Shown piece by piece: positions 1 through 10,098 of a stretch of 64,000 nt of DNA. The translations under genes and the position numbers were made by a program. Source of the DNA: Acetobacter orientalis (GTDB taxonomy: Bacteria; Pseudomonadota; Alphaproteobacteria; Acetobacterales; Acetobacteraceae); assembly GCF_000963965.1 (NCBI RefSeq), contig NZ_BAMX01000022.1, positions 98,001-162,000 of the forward strand, written 5' to 3'. The notes under the pieces are model-generated. The model was not told where the DNA came from, ran no database searches, and saw nothing but the letters and a program-made list of their open reading frames with translations. Positions within the stretch are counted from its first letter, which is position 1, and each line of letters opens with the position of its first letter.

Positions 1-2001
1 GAGCTTGATGGGCAACCTTGCCCTATGAATACAGCATTGCATATTGCTGCGGGCTCTGTTTTGCGGCTAGGCGGTATTGTTAGAAAAGGGGCAAGGAGTT
101 ATCTCGCCCTGCGTGGCGGTATTATTGTTCCTGCGTATCTGGGTAGCTGTAGTACTTTTGTTCTGGGGCAATTTGGGGGGCATGCTGGGCGTGCGCTCCG
201 TGTGGGAGATGTGTTACACATTTCGCCTCTGCAAAACCCACTTGCAGGCAATACTCTTCCTGAAGTGCTTACGCCACCACTACCTGATGTTCAGACCTTA
301 CGTGTTATTTATGGGCCTCATGCGGCACCTGAATATTTTACGCAAGCATATATGGAAACATTCTTTTCTACAGAATGGGAAATTCATTTCAATTCTAGTC
401 GCACAGGTATTCGCCTTATTGGCCCAAAGCCAGAATGGGTACGTGAAAGCGGAGGAGAAGCTGGCCTGCACCCCTCTAATATTCATGATAACCCTTATGC
501 GATTGGCGCAGTCGATTTTACAGGAGATATGCCGGTTATTTTGGGCCCAGATGGCCCTAGCTTGGGTGGGTTTGTGTGTCCCGCCACTGTTATCAGAGCA
601 GACCTTTGGAAGCTCGGGCAGCTCAGAGCTGGTGATCTCGTACGTTTTGTTCCGGTTGATCTCTCCACTGCACATAATTTAGCGCGCTGTGGTGAGCGAG
701 AAGTCCAAACATTAATTGAGCACGGTCCGTCTTGGGAGCGTGCACAACTTTGCTCACCAGTGGTTATGACTGAAGGAGAGGGCGCTACCCGTCTTGTTGT
801 TCGTCTCTCGGGTGATGCTAATCTGCTTCTTGAAATCGGAGAGCCTGAACTTGATCTGACACTCCGATTTAGAGCGCATGCGCTTATGCGAGCGATGGAG
901 GCTGAAAACCTAAAGGGTATTATTGATCTAACGCCCGGTATACGCTCGTTACAAATACATTATGCTCCTGATCAAATTACGTCTGTCCAGTTGCTCAGCC
1001 TTATTAAAGGGCTGTGGTCAGAAGTTTTAAAAACTCAGAATTTACGTGTCCCCTCGCGTATTGTGCACTTGCCTCTTTCTTGGGATGATCCCGCCTGTCA
1101 GCTTGCAATTCGCAAATATATGACCACGGTAAGAAAAGATGCACCATGGTGCCCAAGCAATCTTGAATTTATCAGGCGTATTAATGATCTTGGTAGTATC
1201 GATGATGTTTACAAGATTGTTTTCAATGCAAGCTATCTGGTTATGGGCTTGGGGGATGTCTATTTAGGCGCACCAGTGGCAACCCCCATAGACCCACGGC
1301 ACAGGCTGGTTACCACAAAGTATAATCCGGCGCGTACTTGGACAGCCGAAAACTCGGTGGGTATTGGCGGCGCTTATTTGTGCGTGTACGGTATGGAAGG
1401 GCCTGGAGGGTACCAGTTTGTAGGCCGTACTTTGCAAATGTGGATGCGCTATCGTTTACCAGAAGCTTTTCAGGATAAATCATGGCTTTTACGGTTCTTT
1501 GACCAGATTCGTTTTTATCCTGTTTCAGCAGAAGAGCTTGAGACTATTCGCCGGGATTTTCCGGTGGGGCGTTATGCTCTTAAAATTGAACCAACAGAAC
1601 TTTCTCTTGCAGACTATCATGCTTTTCTTGAGCAAGAGCACACATCCATTGCGGCGTTCAAAAAAAATCAGCAGGCTGCTTTTAACGCAGAGCGCCAGCG
1701 TTGGATTGAAAATGGTACAGCTGATTTTGCAAGTAATGACATTGCACCGGAGGAGGGGGAAGATGTGCCCTTGGCCAATGGTTTGCAGGCAGTTGAAAGC
1801 GGCATAGCGGGTAATTTGTGGCAAGTACTTGTAAGCTTGAACGAAAAAGTTGAAGTGGGGCAGGTCGTTGTCATTCTAGAATCAATGAAAATGGAAATAT
1901 CTCTTGTTGCGCCATGTGCTGGCACAGTGGTGGAAATTCGGGTTCAACCTGGCGCCCCGGTAAGATCTGGGCAATGCGTCATCGTGATCAAGGAAAACTA
2001 A
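1..2001 (+). CDS. uca: Urea carboxylase, 3' part (5' end outside window)
   Basis: ATP- and biotin-dependent enzyme that carboxylates urea to allophanate in the cytoplasm. The frame is open to the first base of the window and the first ATG (25) lies inside conserved sequence, so the biotin carboxylase half is upstream and missing here. Visible are the carboxyltransferase domains of the urea amidolyase/KipA-KipI type (AHS2 from the window edge, containing LALRGGI and LGQFGGHAGR, then AHS1), followed after an acidic linker by a C-terminal biotinyl domain with ESMKMEI. The biotinylated lysine is the codon at 1888-1890. The stop at 1999-2001 is 4 nt before the allophanate hydrolase start, so the two are one operon. 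Family and order are diagnostic; only the missing N-terminus is unseen. Confidence 0.93.
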   Translation, partial: ELDGQPCPMNTALHIAAGSVLRLGGIVRKGARSYLALRGGIIVPAYLGSCSTFVLGQFGGHAGRALRVGDVLHISPLQNPLAGNTLPEVLTPPLPDVQTLRVIYGPHAAPEYFTQAYMETFFSTEWEIHFNSSRTGIRLIGPKPEWVRESGGEAGLHPSNIHDNPYAIGAVDFTGDMPVILGPDGPSLGGFVCPATVIRADLWKLGQLRAGDLVRFVPVDLSTAHNLARCGEREVQTLIEHGPSWERAQLCSPVVMTEGEGATRLVVRLSGDANLLLEIGEPELDLTLRFRAHALMRAMEAENLKGIIDLTPGIRSLQIHYAPDQITSVQLLSLIKGLWSEVLKTQNLRVPSRIVHLPLSWDDPACQLAIRKYMTTVRKDAPWCPSNLEFIRRINDLGSIDDVYKIVFNASYLVMGLGDVYLGAPVATPIDPRHRLVTTKYNPARTWTAENSVGIGGAYLCVYGMEGPGGYQFVGRTLQMWMRYRLPEAFQDKSWLLRFFDQIRFYPVSAEELETIRRDFPVGRYALKIEPTELSLADYHAFLEQEHTSIAAFKKNQQAAFNAERQRWIENGTADFASNDIAPEEGEDVPLANGLQAVESGIAGNLWQVLVSLNEKVEVGQVVVILESMKMEISLVAPCAGTVVEIRVQPGAPVRSGQCVIVIKEN

Positions 2002-2005
2002 AGCT

Positions 2006-3820
2006 ATGAAAAAAGATTTTCCTAACCTGCATATTGATACTCTTTCTGCGGCTTATGCTCGAGGTGAAATAACACCACGTGCTCTTATGGTGCAGTTAAA
2101 GCACCGTGCAATCGAGCTTAACGCAGAATATAATCTGTTTATCCATATTCTCGATGACAAAGAGCTTGCGCCTTATCTGGCACGGTTGGAAGACCCTGCT
2201 GCTAAAGCATTGCCTCTTTACGGAATTCCCTTTGTTTTAAAAGATAATATTGATTTAAAAGGCATACCTACTACCGCAGCGTGCCCAGATTTTGCATATA
2301 TTCCAGAGCGTAGCGCTACCATTGTAGAGCAACTGATTGAACTAGGAGCTTTGCCTGTAGGGAAAGCCAATTTGGATCAATTCGCCACAGGCTTAAATGG
2401 CACACGCTCTCCTTACGGACTATGCAAAAATAGCGTTTTGCCTGAGTATCCCTCTGGTGGGTCTAGTGCTGGTTCTGCGTTGGCTGTTGCCTTGGGTGTA
2501 GCCAGTTTCTCTCTCGGGACAGATACAGCAGGGAGCGGGCGTATCCCGGCTGCTTATAACAATCTTGTCGGTCTAAAAGCGAGTAAAGGCCTCATCTCAA
2601 CTGCAGGCGTTGTACCTGCATGCCGAACGTTAGATTGCACTACGCTTTTTACAACAACCGCAGCAGAAGCCAGTCGTTTATTAGGGTTAGTTGCTCGGCG
2701 TGACCCAAGAGATGACTTTAGCCGACATAACCCGGCTTGGAACGATGCAACCGCTTTTGGTGCTATTGCGCCGGGGTTTCGATTTGGCGTTCCAGAAACA
2801 CTAGAATTTTTTGGTGATGCAGAGAGCGCGGCGCTTTTTAGCGTTGCTATCTCTCAACTGGAAAGTATAGCTGGTACAGCTGTTTCTATTGATTTTGAAC
2901 CATTTTTAGAGGCTGCCCGCCTACTGTATGAGGGGCCATGGGTGGCCGAGCGTTATTTAGTTGCTGGTGCGTTAATTACCAAAAACCCTCAAGCCGTTTT
3001 ACCTGTTATTCATGATGTTCTTGAAAAAGCGCCTCATTATTCAGCACTAGATCATTATGAGGCTCTCTATAGGCTGCAGCACTTGAAAACGGTTTGTGAT
3101 GCCATTTTGGCAGATCTGGACTTTGTTGTAACGCCCTCCATGCCGCGACCGGTTTCCCTTGCAGACCTCTCTAAAGAACCTGTGGCGGCAAATTCAAGGT
3201 TGGGTTGGTATACCAATTTTATGAACCTGTTAGATTATGCGGCAGTGGCAGTACCTGCCAGTTTTATGCGCAGTGGTCTGCCATGGGGTATTACGCTGTT
3301 TGGACGTGTGTTTACAGATCAGTATCTTCTGTCTGTTGCCAACACATTCCAGCACGCCACCAACTTACCATTGGTAGGGGGCCATGCATTACCAGCTCCA
3401 AAAAGTACGGGGCGTAAAGCTAGAAACGATAAAGCCCGCGTTGTTGTTTGTGGTGCTCATCTAGAAGGTTTGCCCCTTAATTGGCAGTTGCGTGAGCGGC
3501 AGGGGCATCTCGTTTCTGCTACCACGACTGCACCGCATTATAGATTATATGCTTTGCCAGGCGGGCCACCTTTGCGCCCAGCCATGGTAAGGGCAAGTGA
3601 AGGCGGTCAAGCCATAGAAGTGGAAGTCTGGGAGCTGCCCTCAGCAGAACTAGGGTCTTTCTTAACTAACATTCCCGCTCCACTGGGTCTTGGTAAAGTT
3701 GAATTGGCAGATGGCTCATGGGAAACAGGCTTTGTATGTGATGGCTATGCTATTGCGACCGCTGAAGAAATTACCTCTTGGGGAGGCTGGCGCGCATGGT
3801 TAGGGTCTCGCGCAGCATAA
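2006..3820 (+). CDS. atzF: Allophanate hydrolase
   Basis: Hydrolyses allophanate made by the preceding urea carboxylase to ammonia and CO2, completing ATP-dependent, nickel-free urea degradation. The 604-residue protein has an N-terminal amidase-signature domain with the Ser-cisSer-Lys triad: Lys79 (in FVLKDNID), Ser153 (in SGGSSAGS) and Ser177 (in GTDTAGSGR). The 24-residue gap between the two serines is the family standard. From about residue 470 there is the extra C-terminal domain typical of AtzF/DUR1,2-type enzymes (GAHLEGLPLN near its start). Length matches the family. Starts 4 nt after the carboxylase stop, so co-translated. A strong hairpin (3862-3893) follows the stop. Confidence 0.95.
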   Translation: MKKDFPNLHIDTLSAAYARGEITPRALMVQLKHRAIELNAEYNLFIHILDDKELAPYLARLEDPAAKALPLYGIPFVLKDNIDLKGIPTTAACPDFAYIPERSATIVEQLIELGALPVGKANLDQFATGLNGTRSPYGLCKNSVLPEYPSGGSSAGSALAVALGVASFSLGTDTAGSGRIPAAYNNLVGLKASKGLISTAGVVPACRTLDCTTLFTTTAAEASRLLGLVARRDPRDDFSRHNPAWNDATAFGAIAPGFRFGVPETLEFFGDAESAALFSVAISQLESIAGTAVSIDFEPFLEAARLLYEGPWVAERYLVAGALITKNPQAVLPVIHDVLEKAPHYSALDHYEALYRLQHLKTVCDAILADLDFVVTPSMPRPVSLADLSKEPVAANSRLGWYTNFMNLLDYAAVAVPASFMRSGLPWGITLFGRVFTDQYLLSVANTFQHATNLPLVGGHALPAPKSTGRKARNDKARVVVCGAHLEGLPLNWQLRERQGHLVSATTTAPHYRLYALPGGPPLRPAMVRASEGGQAIEVEVWELPSAELGSFLTNIPAPLGLGKVELADGSWETGFVCDGYAIATAEEITSWGGWRAWLGSRAA

Positions 3821-3861
3821 AATATAACTTGGTGGCTATACTAATGGCCGGCTAAACCAGT

Positions 3862-3893
3862 GGGGCTACCAAACACTGGTTTGCAGTAGCCCC
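3862..3893 (+). terminator. Hairpin after the urea degradation genes
   Basis: The arms GGGGCTAC and GTAGCCCC pair perfectly, and a second inner pair CAAAC/GTTTG extends the stem around the loop ACTG. There is no clear T-run after it, so it may be a weak or factor-assisted terminator, or a processing or attenuation structure that separates the urea operon from the kinase gene. Confidence 0.5.
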
Positions 3894-3974
3894 TACGACA
3901 AGCATGAGGTGCTTGCTTAGGCGGCCGCAGCACGTAAGCATGGAAACTGTGGTTCACACGAGGTAGCGCAGGGC

Positions 3975-5687
3975 ATGATGATAAGTAAAAGGTCGGAAGG
4001 AGAACTGCAAAGCCGGAGCATTGTTGCAATGCGTCTGGTAATAGGTTCTTTCTCCATCCTTTTATTTGTAGCCGTGTTTGGGTTTGGTTGGGCCCTTGGG
4101 TTGCGTAATATAGGTCTTTGGTTAGCCTTAGGGGGTATTGTCACTGTATTAGCTGGAATTGTTGCGTGCTTACGGGCCTTACAAAACAAATACCGCTGTA
4201 TAGCTGAGGAAAAGATTCAAAATTGCGAGAAAGCGTTAAAAATAGAGCGTGATATTTTTACTCAAGCACAAGCAGAGCTACGTAAAACGCATGATGCCGC
4301 TATCGCTGCAAACGAAGCAAAAACACGTTATCTTATCTCTGTTAGTCATGATATTCGCTCGCCGCTTAATACAATCTATGGTTATGCGCAACTTTTAGAG
4401 CGTGGCACACGGTTTTCTCCTACAGAAGCAGGGGCTGTTATTCGTCAATCTGCTGAGTATTTAACAAGTCTTGTTGAGGCTTTGCTTGAGGTTTCAAAAA
4501 TAGAAAGTAGGCAAATAGAAATTCAGTCAGATGTTGTTTCAATAAAAGACTTGCTTGATCATATTGTCATGATGTTTCAGGTGCAAGCTCATGCCAAAGG
4601 TCTTAAACTTAATTTTGTTGTGCATGACTCACTTCCTGCGAAGGTTAAAACAGACGAAAAGCGGTTGCGCCAAATTCTTGTTAATCTGCTTTCAAACGCA
4701 ATAAAATATACAGACGCAGGGTGCGTCACGCTGTCAGTGCACTATCGTAGTGAGGTTGCACGTATTGAGGTGAGCGACACAGGTACCGGTGTTGAAGCAC
4801 ATGATCTTGAACGGATTTTTGAACCCTTCGAGCGTGGTCGTGATGATCAAACAAGAGGGAAGCCCGGAATAGGGTTAGGTCTTGCTATTACACGGGTTCT
4901 TACGCAGATGTTGGGTGGCGACATTACGGTAGAAAGTCATCTCGGCATTGGGAGTACGTTTTGTCTTCGGCTCATGTTGCCGAGCGTTCATACCCAGTAT
5001 GACAAGGAGAGCGTTCTACACTCTAAGGGCAAGATATCAGGGTATGAAGGCAGACCTCGTTGCATAGTGGTAGTGGATAATGATGTGCTACAATGTGATT
5101 TTTTGGAAGCATTATTGGTTCCGCTCGGGTTTGTTGTGCATAAAGCCCATGATGGTCATTCAGGTATGCAGGCAGTGATACAGTCTGACCCAGATATGGT
5201 GCTGCTGGATATGAAAATGCCTGGTGAGGATGGTCTTATAATAGCTGCTAAAATACGTTCTCAAGAGAAAAGAAATCCAGCAATTGTTATAGTCTCTGCT
5301 AATACTGCCGAGTTAAGTGCAGATGCTGCTTTGGCAGCATACTATGACGATTTCGTAACAAAGCCAGTAGATAGTAACGCCTTGCTCGCTACGATTGGCA
5401 ACGTGCTACACCTTGAATGGATTTGCGCCGAACAGAATGAGCCAGAAAGTGAGGCGCCTCTCCGCTCTGAAGCAGATTTTTCGAGCCTTTCGGCACAAAT
5501 TCGGCAGCATTTTCCTCAAATACGTCAAGCAGCAGAATTGGGGCATATTAGAGGCGTAGAAACGGTGCTAAATTCTCTCGCAATCGAAACAGAATCTGAT
5601 AAAGTGTTTGTTGCGATAATAAAACGGTATGCGCATGACTTTGACCTGGCAGCAATAACCAGAGCAATCAACGATGCCGAATTATGA
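3975..5687 (+). CDS. Hybrid sensor histidine kinase
   Basis: Inner-membrane sensor kinase of 570 residues. Two transmembrane helices (about 19-41 and 45-67) are separated by only a short loop, so there is no periplasmic sensor domain. After a coiled coil (about 75-115) come HisKA with His125 in SHDIRSP, a HATPase domain with N-box LLSNAIKYT and the G-box GIGLGLA, and a receiver domain with phospho-acceptor Asp412 in LLDMKMPGEDG. The last 90 residues are helical and unassigned. The response regulator start overlaps its end by 14 nt, so they are a pair. Its place between urea catabolic genes and a urea-type permease suggests control of urea use; the stimulus is not visible in the sequence. The start could equally be the adjacent ATG at 3978. 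Confidence 0.9.
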   Translation: MMISKRSEGELQSRSIVAMRLVIGSFSILLFVAVFGFGWALGLRNIGLWLALGGIVTVLAGIVACLRALQNKYRCIAEEKIQNCEKALKIERDIFTQAQAELRKTHDAAIAANEAKTRYLISVSHDIRSPLNTIYGYAQLLERGTRFSPTEAGAVIRQSAEYLTSLVEALLEVSKIESRQIEIQSDVVSIKDLLDHIVMMFQVQAHAKGLKLNFVVHDSLPAKVKTDEKRLRQILVNLLSNAIKYTDAGCVTLSVHYRSEVARIEVSDTGTGVEAHDLERIFEPFERGRDDQTRGKPGIGLGLAITRVLTQMLGGDITVESHLGIGSTFCLRLMLPSVHTQYDKESVLHSKGKISGYEGRPRCIVVVDNDVLQCDFLEALLVPLGFVVHKAHDGHSGMQAVIQSDPDMVLLDMKMPGEDGLIIAAKIRSQEKRNPAIVIVSANTAELSADAALAAYYDDFVTKPVDSNALLATIGNVLHLEWICAEQNEPESEAPLRSEADFSSLSAQIRQHFPQIRQAAELGHIRGVETVLNSLAIETESDKVFVAIIKRYAHDFDLAAITRAINDAEL

Positions 5688-6600
5688 CCCGCTAACACAA
5701 GGAACACAGCCCTGTGTTCTGGTTGTCGATGATATGCCACAGTCACTGCATTTTGTGACCGCTGCACTGGAGGAAGCCGGCATGACAGTGCTTATTGCTC
5801 GCGATGGTTTTGCCGCACTGGATCTTCTTAAGAAGGTGGTACCTAACATTATTATTATGGATGGGTTAATGCCGGGCTTGGATGGTTTTGAGGTGACACG
5901 GCGGTTAAGAGCTGACCCAACATTTACCCATGTTCCCGTTATTTTCATGACTGGTCTAACGGAAACTGAACACGTCATACAGGGGCTACAATCTGGTGGT
6001 GTAGATTATATCCGTAAGCCGGTCGATGTGAATGAACTTGTGGCACGCGTACGTGTGCACCTGCAAAATGCAAGAACGGGGCAGGCAGTCACGCAGGCTC
6101 TTGATTTTGGGCATCGCCCAACTATTGGTGTTGATAATCAAGGCGTATTGTTGTGGCATACTCCCCAGTCAGCTCTTGTTTTAACCAGCGCTTTCCCAGG
6201 TTGGGCCCTTAACAAGCCGCTACCCGAGCCGCTCCTTTCCGTCATGACAGCACTTCTTGCGCAACGCTCTCTTATGTTGCGCCGGACAATAGATATTACA
6301 GAAGGCGTGATAGAGTGTGTTTTAATGGGCACGATGAATGACGGTACAAACGCTGTCTCTCTTTTGTTAAAACGCCCTGGTGATGAAGAGCGTTTACTTG
6401 AAACAACTCTTGGCCTCACGGTAAGAGAAGCACAGGTATTGCTCTGGATTAGCAAAGGCAAGTCTAACCGAGACGTAAGTGCCATTTTGAATATCAGCCC
6501 ACGAACGGTAAACAAACATCTTGAGCAGATATTTGTAAAACTCGGTATCGAAAATAGAACGTCCGCTGCGGCTATTGCTATGGCAACTATGAATAAGTGA
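5674..6600 (+). CDS. Response regulator, REC-LuxR type
   Basis: A 308-residue DNA-binding response regulator. The N-terminal receiver has the VVDDMP acidic pocket and phospho-acceptor Asp63 in IIMDGLMPGLDG; the conserved Lys is in YIRKPVD. A middle region (about 130-235) has no assigned fold, and the C-terminus (about 240-300) is a LuxR/GerE helix-turn-helix (LTVREAQVLLWISKGKSNRD, then PRTVNKHLEQIF). It overlaps the kinase gene by 14 nt and so is its likely partner. Similar kinase/regulator pairs accompany urea uptake or amidolyase genes in alphaproteobacteria, which suggests that the neighbouring urea genes are targets. That part is inference. Confidence 0.9.
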   Translation: MPNYDPLTQGTQPCVLVVDDMPQSLHFVTAALEEAGMTVLIARDGFAALDLLKKVVPNIIIMDGLMPGLDGFEVTRRLRADPTFTHVPVIFMTGLTETEHVIQGLQSGGVDYIRKPVDVNELVARVRVHLQNARTGQAVTQALDFGHRPTIGVDNQGVLLWHTPQSALVLTSAFPGWALNKPLPEPLLSVMTALLAQRSLMLRRTIDITEGVIECVLMGTMNDGTNAVSLLLKRPGDEERLLETTLGLTVREAQVLLWISKGKSNRDVSAILNISPRTVNKHLEQIFVKLGIENRTSAAAIAMATMNK

Positions 6601-6773
6601 TTCTGTATGAATATTATAAAAATCTATTCCCTTAAAATGCAGCACAACTTTCCCTGTTAAACACAATACAAGTAAGAGAGTGTAAGGCATATGACATTAG
6701 CTTTAATCTTACAAAGTTGCTTATATCGGGTAAAAAACGTAGATACATCACTATACTTAGAGAATATTTTCTC

Positions 6774-8363
6774 ATGATGTTAAGCTCTACCTCCGTTCAT
6801 ATCAAGCAAGCACTAAGTGCGCTTGAGCAAGGCAATTTGCCTAAAGCACAATCTCTTGCCGCTGCAGTTTTGGCGCGGGATTCTCGTTCGGCTAGAGCAT
6901 ATTTTATACTCGGTGTTTGTGAGATTACACTTGGCAATATACGTGCAGGAAAAACGCTTTTAGAAACCTCAGTTAGTCTAGAGCAATCCGTCGAAGGTTT
7001 TGCACAGCTTGCACGTACTTTTTTGCTTTTGCGGCGCGATGCAGATGCACTTTCTGCACTCCAGAAAGCAGAAATATGCTTAAAGTCTGGAATAAACGCT
7101 GACGCTTTAACGCGAGATACGATTGGATGTGCGTATTCTCGTTTAGGAAAGCATGCTGCATCTATAGCGCATTTTGAGGCTGCAACGCATGGTGCGCCAA
7201 ATAATACAGCATTTATATATAACTGGGCCGTAGCACTCAGTTTTGTTGGGCGTGTAGATGAGGCAGAACAAGCTTTTGAAGCCCTTATTGCTCATGCACC
7301 AGCCAATGCTCGTGCTCACCATGGTTTAAGCGGGTTACGGCGTCAAACAATAGAACATAACCATATTCTACGCTTAAAGGCAGCGTTGACAAAAGCAAAA
7401 GACTCAGAAGCACGGTTGCTGTTAGGCTATGCGATATCAAAAGAATTGGAAGATGTTGGACAAACACAAGAGTCTTTCCAATTTTTATTCAATGCTAATA
7501 CTCAACATAAGCAGCAGTTAGCATATAATATTAATCAGGATGAGAAAATTTTTGATGCGATAGAAAAAAATTGGCCTCTTTATGCGCAAACAGCAGTGAA
7601 TAATGCGCCTGTTGACTCTCCTGTTTTTATTATAGGAATGCCACGGACAGGTACAACATTGGTAGACCGTATTATTTCCTCTCATCCAGATATGGTGAGT
7701 GCAGGCGAATTACAGGCATTTCCTATCGCAGTAAAATCTGCTTCTGGTGTAAGAACCAGAATGGTTCTTGATGTTGAGACACTTATCAATGCAGCTAATA
7801 AAAACCTTGGTATGATAGGGCGCGACTATATTGCTCGTGCTTTCTCACATTTACCATTACAAAATATAAGATTTAGCGATAAATTTCCTGGAAATTTTAT
7901 GTATGCGGGTCTGATCGCAAAAGCTCTCCCTGCAGCGCGAATTATTTGCCTGAGAAGGCACCCTATGGATACCGTTTTAAGTAATTTTAAGAATTTATTT
8001 GCAACAACATCACGATATTACGACTATAGCTATAGCCTTGAGGATATTGCTAGATATTACGTACGCTTTGATCGGTTAATGCGTTTTTGGCAAAAAGAAA
8101 TACCAGGTCGTATTTTGGAAATTTATTATGAAAGTATTGTTCTAGACCAAGAAAATACCACACGGTCTATTCTTAACCACTGCGGCTTAAGCTGGAATAA
8201 TGCATGTCTCTCTTTCCACACTAATCGTGCTGCAGTTTCTACCCCAAGTGCTGCACAGGTGCGCCGGCCACTTTATCGAGATGCTCTCGAGCGTTGGAAG
8301 CAGCATGAAGAGGCCTTAAAGCCTGCTCGTCTTATTTTGGAAAATGCAGGGATTATCGTGTAA
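6774..8363 (+). CDS. TPR-repeat sulfotransferase
   Basis: Predicted transfer of a sulfuryl group from PAPS to an unknown acceptor. The N-terminal 250 residues are tetratricopeptide-like helices (repeated AxxAxxxFExxI patterns), and the C-terminal half is a Sulfotransfer_3-type domain with the PAPS 5'-phosphosulfate loop PRTGTTLVDR (about residues 290-299) and a downstream 3'-phosphate segment LRRHPMDTVLSNFKNLF. The longest frame starts at a TTG (6717), but the ATG pair at 6774/6777 sits behind an AGAGA ribosome site, so 6774 was chosen (529 residues). There is no signal peptide, so it is cytosolic. It lies alone between the urea regulator and a permease, with its own 170-nt upstream region. 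Acceptor and biological role are unknown. Confidence 0.82.
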   Translation: MMLSSTSVHIKQALSALEQGNLPKAQSLAAAVLARDSRSARAYFILGVCEITLGNIRAGKTLLETSVSLEQSVEGFAQLARTFLLLRRDADALSALQKAEICLKSGINADALTRDTIGCAYSRLGKHAASIAHFEAATHGAPNNTAFIYNWAVALSFVGRVDEAEQAFEALIAHAPANARAHHGLSGLRRQTIEHNHILRLKAALTKAKDSEARLLLGYAISKELEDVGQTQESFQFLFNANTQHKQQLAYNINQDEKIFDAIEKNWPLYAQTAVNNAPVDSPVFIIGMPRTGTTLVDRIISSHPDMVSAGELQAFPIAVKSASGVRTRMVLDVETLINAANKNLGMIGRDYIARAFSHLPLQNIRFSDKFPGNFMYAGLIAKALPAARIICLRRHPMDTVLSNFKNLFATTSRYYDYSYSLEDIARYYVRFDRLMRFWQKEIPGRILEIYYESIVLDQENTTRSILNHCGLSWNNACLSFHTNRAAVSTPSAAQVRRPLYRDALERWKQHEEALKPARLILENAGIIV

Positions 8364-8526
8364 TGGAAATGTATTTTCTAGAGTGTTCGTAAATACTGGT
8401 TTTTCATTTTGTGGCGTTATGTAGTCTTCAAAATGCTCGGTTAAGCCATTCTGTATGGCCATAGTATGTTTTTAAAAGCTCTATGCCACTATTCGGTCGT
8501 TGTTGCGACTACTCGTTAAGGGTGAA

Positions 8527-10032
8527 ATGATGTCTGGTTCGCAAAATATATCTTCTGTTAAATCTGTGTCTGATATTTCTAATGCAGAAGATCTTGCTCA
8601 GTTTGGGTATGGTCAGGAGTTACGTAGAGAATTAGGGCCATTTGCCTCTTTTGCTTCTGGTTTTTCATTTGTCTCTATTTTATCAACTATTTTCGAACTC
8701 TTTGCGACTGGATATGGTTTTGGTGGGCCACTTTTTTTTTGGACATGGCCTATTGTCTTCATCGGTCAGTTTTCTACAGCGTTATGCTTTGCTGAACTTG
8801 CTGCATCTTACCCTGTTGCTGGTGCTGTCTATCAATGGTCTAGGCGTTTATCAAACGATAGTATCGGCTGGTTTGCAGGGTGGTTCATGCTTATTGGGTA
8901 TATTATGAGTGTAGCAGCTATTGCTATTGCAATGCAGTCTGTTTTACCCAGCGTTTGGAGCGGTTTCCAGATTATTGGTGGTGATACAGCAGTTGGGTCG
9001 CCAACAGGTGCGGCAAATGCTGTAATTTTAGGAACAGCTACTATTTTTATCTGCTCTTTAATATCTTCCCTAGGGGTAAGGGCAACAGCAACAGCTACGG
9101 CTATTGGTGTTTATTGTGAAATAATCGGTTTGGTTATTCTATTGGTTGTTTTGTTTACGCATACTAGTCGTGGCCCGTCTGTTGTGATGGGGGGCGGAGT
9201 GCCTGCCCCAACGTTTTGGAGTTTTTTATCGTCTACTTTAATGGCGGCTTATGTGATGTATGGTTTTGATAGTGCAGCGGAACTATCCGAAGAAACAAAT
9301 AACCCACGTCGCACCACGCCTAAAGCTATTATCCAATGCCTCTTAGTTTCATTTTTTGGTGGCGCTCTTATGGTTATGGCTGCTCTTATGGCCGCTCCAT
9401 CGTTAACTGATGGTAATTTGGCAAAAGATGGTGTTTCTTATGTTTTGTCTTCTGTAACAAGTGGTTTTTCTGGCCATATACTTTTTGCAATGGTCGCAAT
9501 TTCTATTCTCTCAGCTACGCTTGCTATTCAAAATGCAGCCGCTCGGGTTATGTTTTCAATGGCACGTGATAATCGGTTGCCGTTATCTTCTTTCTTAACG
9601 CGTGTATCTGCTAGAACTGCAACTCCATGGATTGCAACGCTCGCTGTTACGGTTATGGCAATAAGCCTTTTGTGGGTCTCTTATGGTGACCCAGCAATTT
9701 TTAGTGCTTTATGTTCTGTTACAACTGTTACAATCTATTTTGCGTATCTGCTTGTTACCTTGCCTATGCTCATTTTACGGATAAAAGGCATTAATCCTGT
9801 ATCAGGTGGTATGGAGTATTTTTATTTAGGTCGGCGTAAAGGGTTATTTGTTAATATTGTTTCTGTGGTAATTGGTGTCATTCTATTGGTAAACGTAGCA
9901 TGGCCAAGATTATCAGTGTTCGATCCGGGTAATACACATTGGTATTTGCATTATTTCCCTATTATTTTTATGTTTTTTGGATCAATTTCTGGATTTATTG
10001 TTTATAGGTATAAGCAGAAACAAAATGGCTAG
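8527..10032 (+). CDS. APC-family permease, urea-carboxylase-associated type
   Basis: Inner-membrane carrier of the amino acid-polyamine-organocation superfamily, 501 residues with about 12 transmembrane helices. Typical APC features are the FASFASGFSFVSI first helix, the conserved AELAASYPVAGAVYQWSRR of helix 2-3, and the SAAELSEETNNPRR loop. Permeases of this subgroup are often found with urea carboxylase and allophanate hydrolase genes, so urea or an amide that yields it is a reasonable substrate, but the sequence does not prove this. The frame opens at a TTG (8500); the ATG at 8527 has AAGGGTG just upstream and was taken as start (8530 also possible). A terminator hairpin follows at 10072-10090. 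Confidence 0.87.
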   Translation: MMSGSQNISSVKSVSDISNAEDLAQFGYGQELRRELGPFASFASGFSFVSILSTIFELFATGYGFGGPLFFWTWPIVFIGQFSTALCFAELAASYPVAGAVYQWSRRLSNDSIGWFAGWFMLIGYIMSVAAIAIAMQSVLPSVWSGFQIIGGDTAVGSPTGAANAVILGTATIFICSLISSLGVRATATATAIGVYCEIIGLVILLVVLFTHTSRGPSVVMGGGVPAPTFWSFLSSTLMAAYVMYGFDSAAELSEETNNPRRTTPKAIIQCLLVSFFGGALMVMAALMAAPSLTDGNLAKDGVSYVLSSVTSGFSGHILFAMVAISILSATLAIQNAAARVMFSMARDNRLPLSSFLTRVSARTATPWIATLAVTVMAISLLWVSYGDPAIFSALCSVTTVTIYFAYLLVTLPMLILRIKGINPVSGGMEYFYLGRRKGLFVNIVSVVIGVILLVNVAWPRLSVFDPGNTHWYLHYFPIIFMFFGSISGFIVYRYKQKQNG

Positions 10033-10071
10033 TTTTTTGAGACCTTTTCAAAAATATAGAATGCTGGATGA

Positions 10072-10098
10072 GAGGGCTGCTAAAGCCCTCGTGGTTTT
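10072..10098 (+). terminator. Rho-independent terminator after the permease
   Basis: Perfect 7-bp stem GAGGGCT/AGCCCTC with loop GCTAA, followed after two bases by GGTTTT. It lies 40 nt past the permease stop. The 10099-10319 stretch that follows, up to the end of the LysR gene, has no supported gene. Confidence 0.7.
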
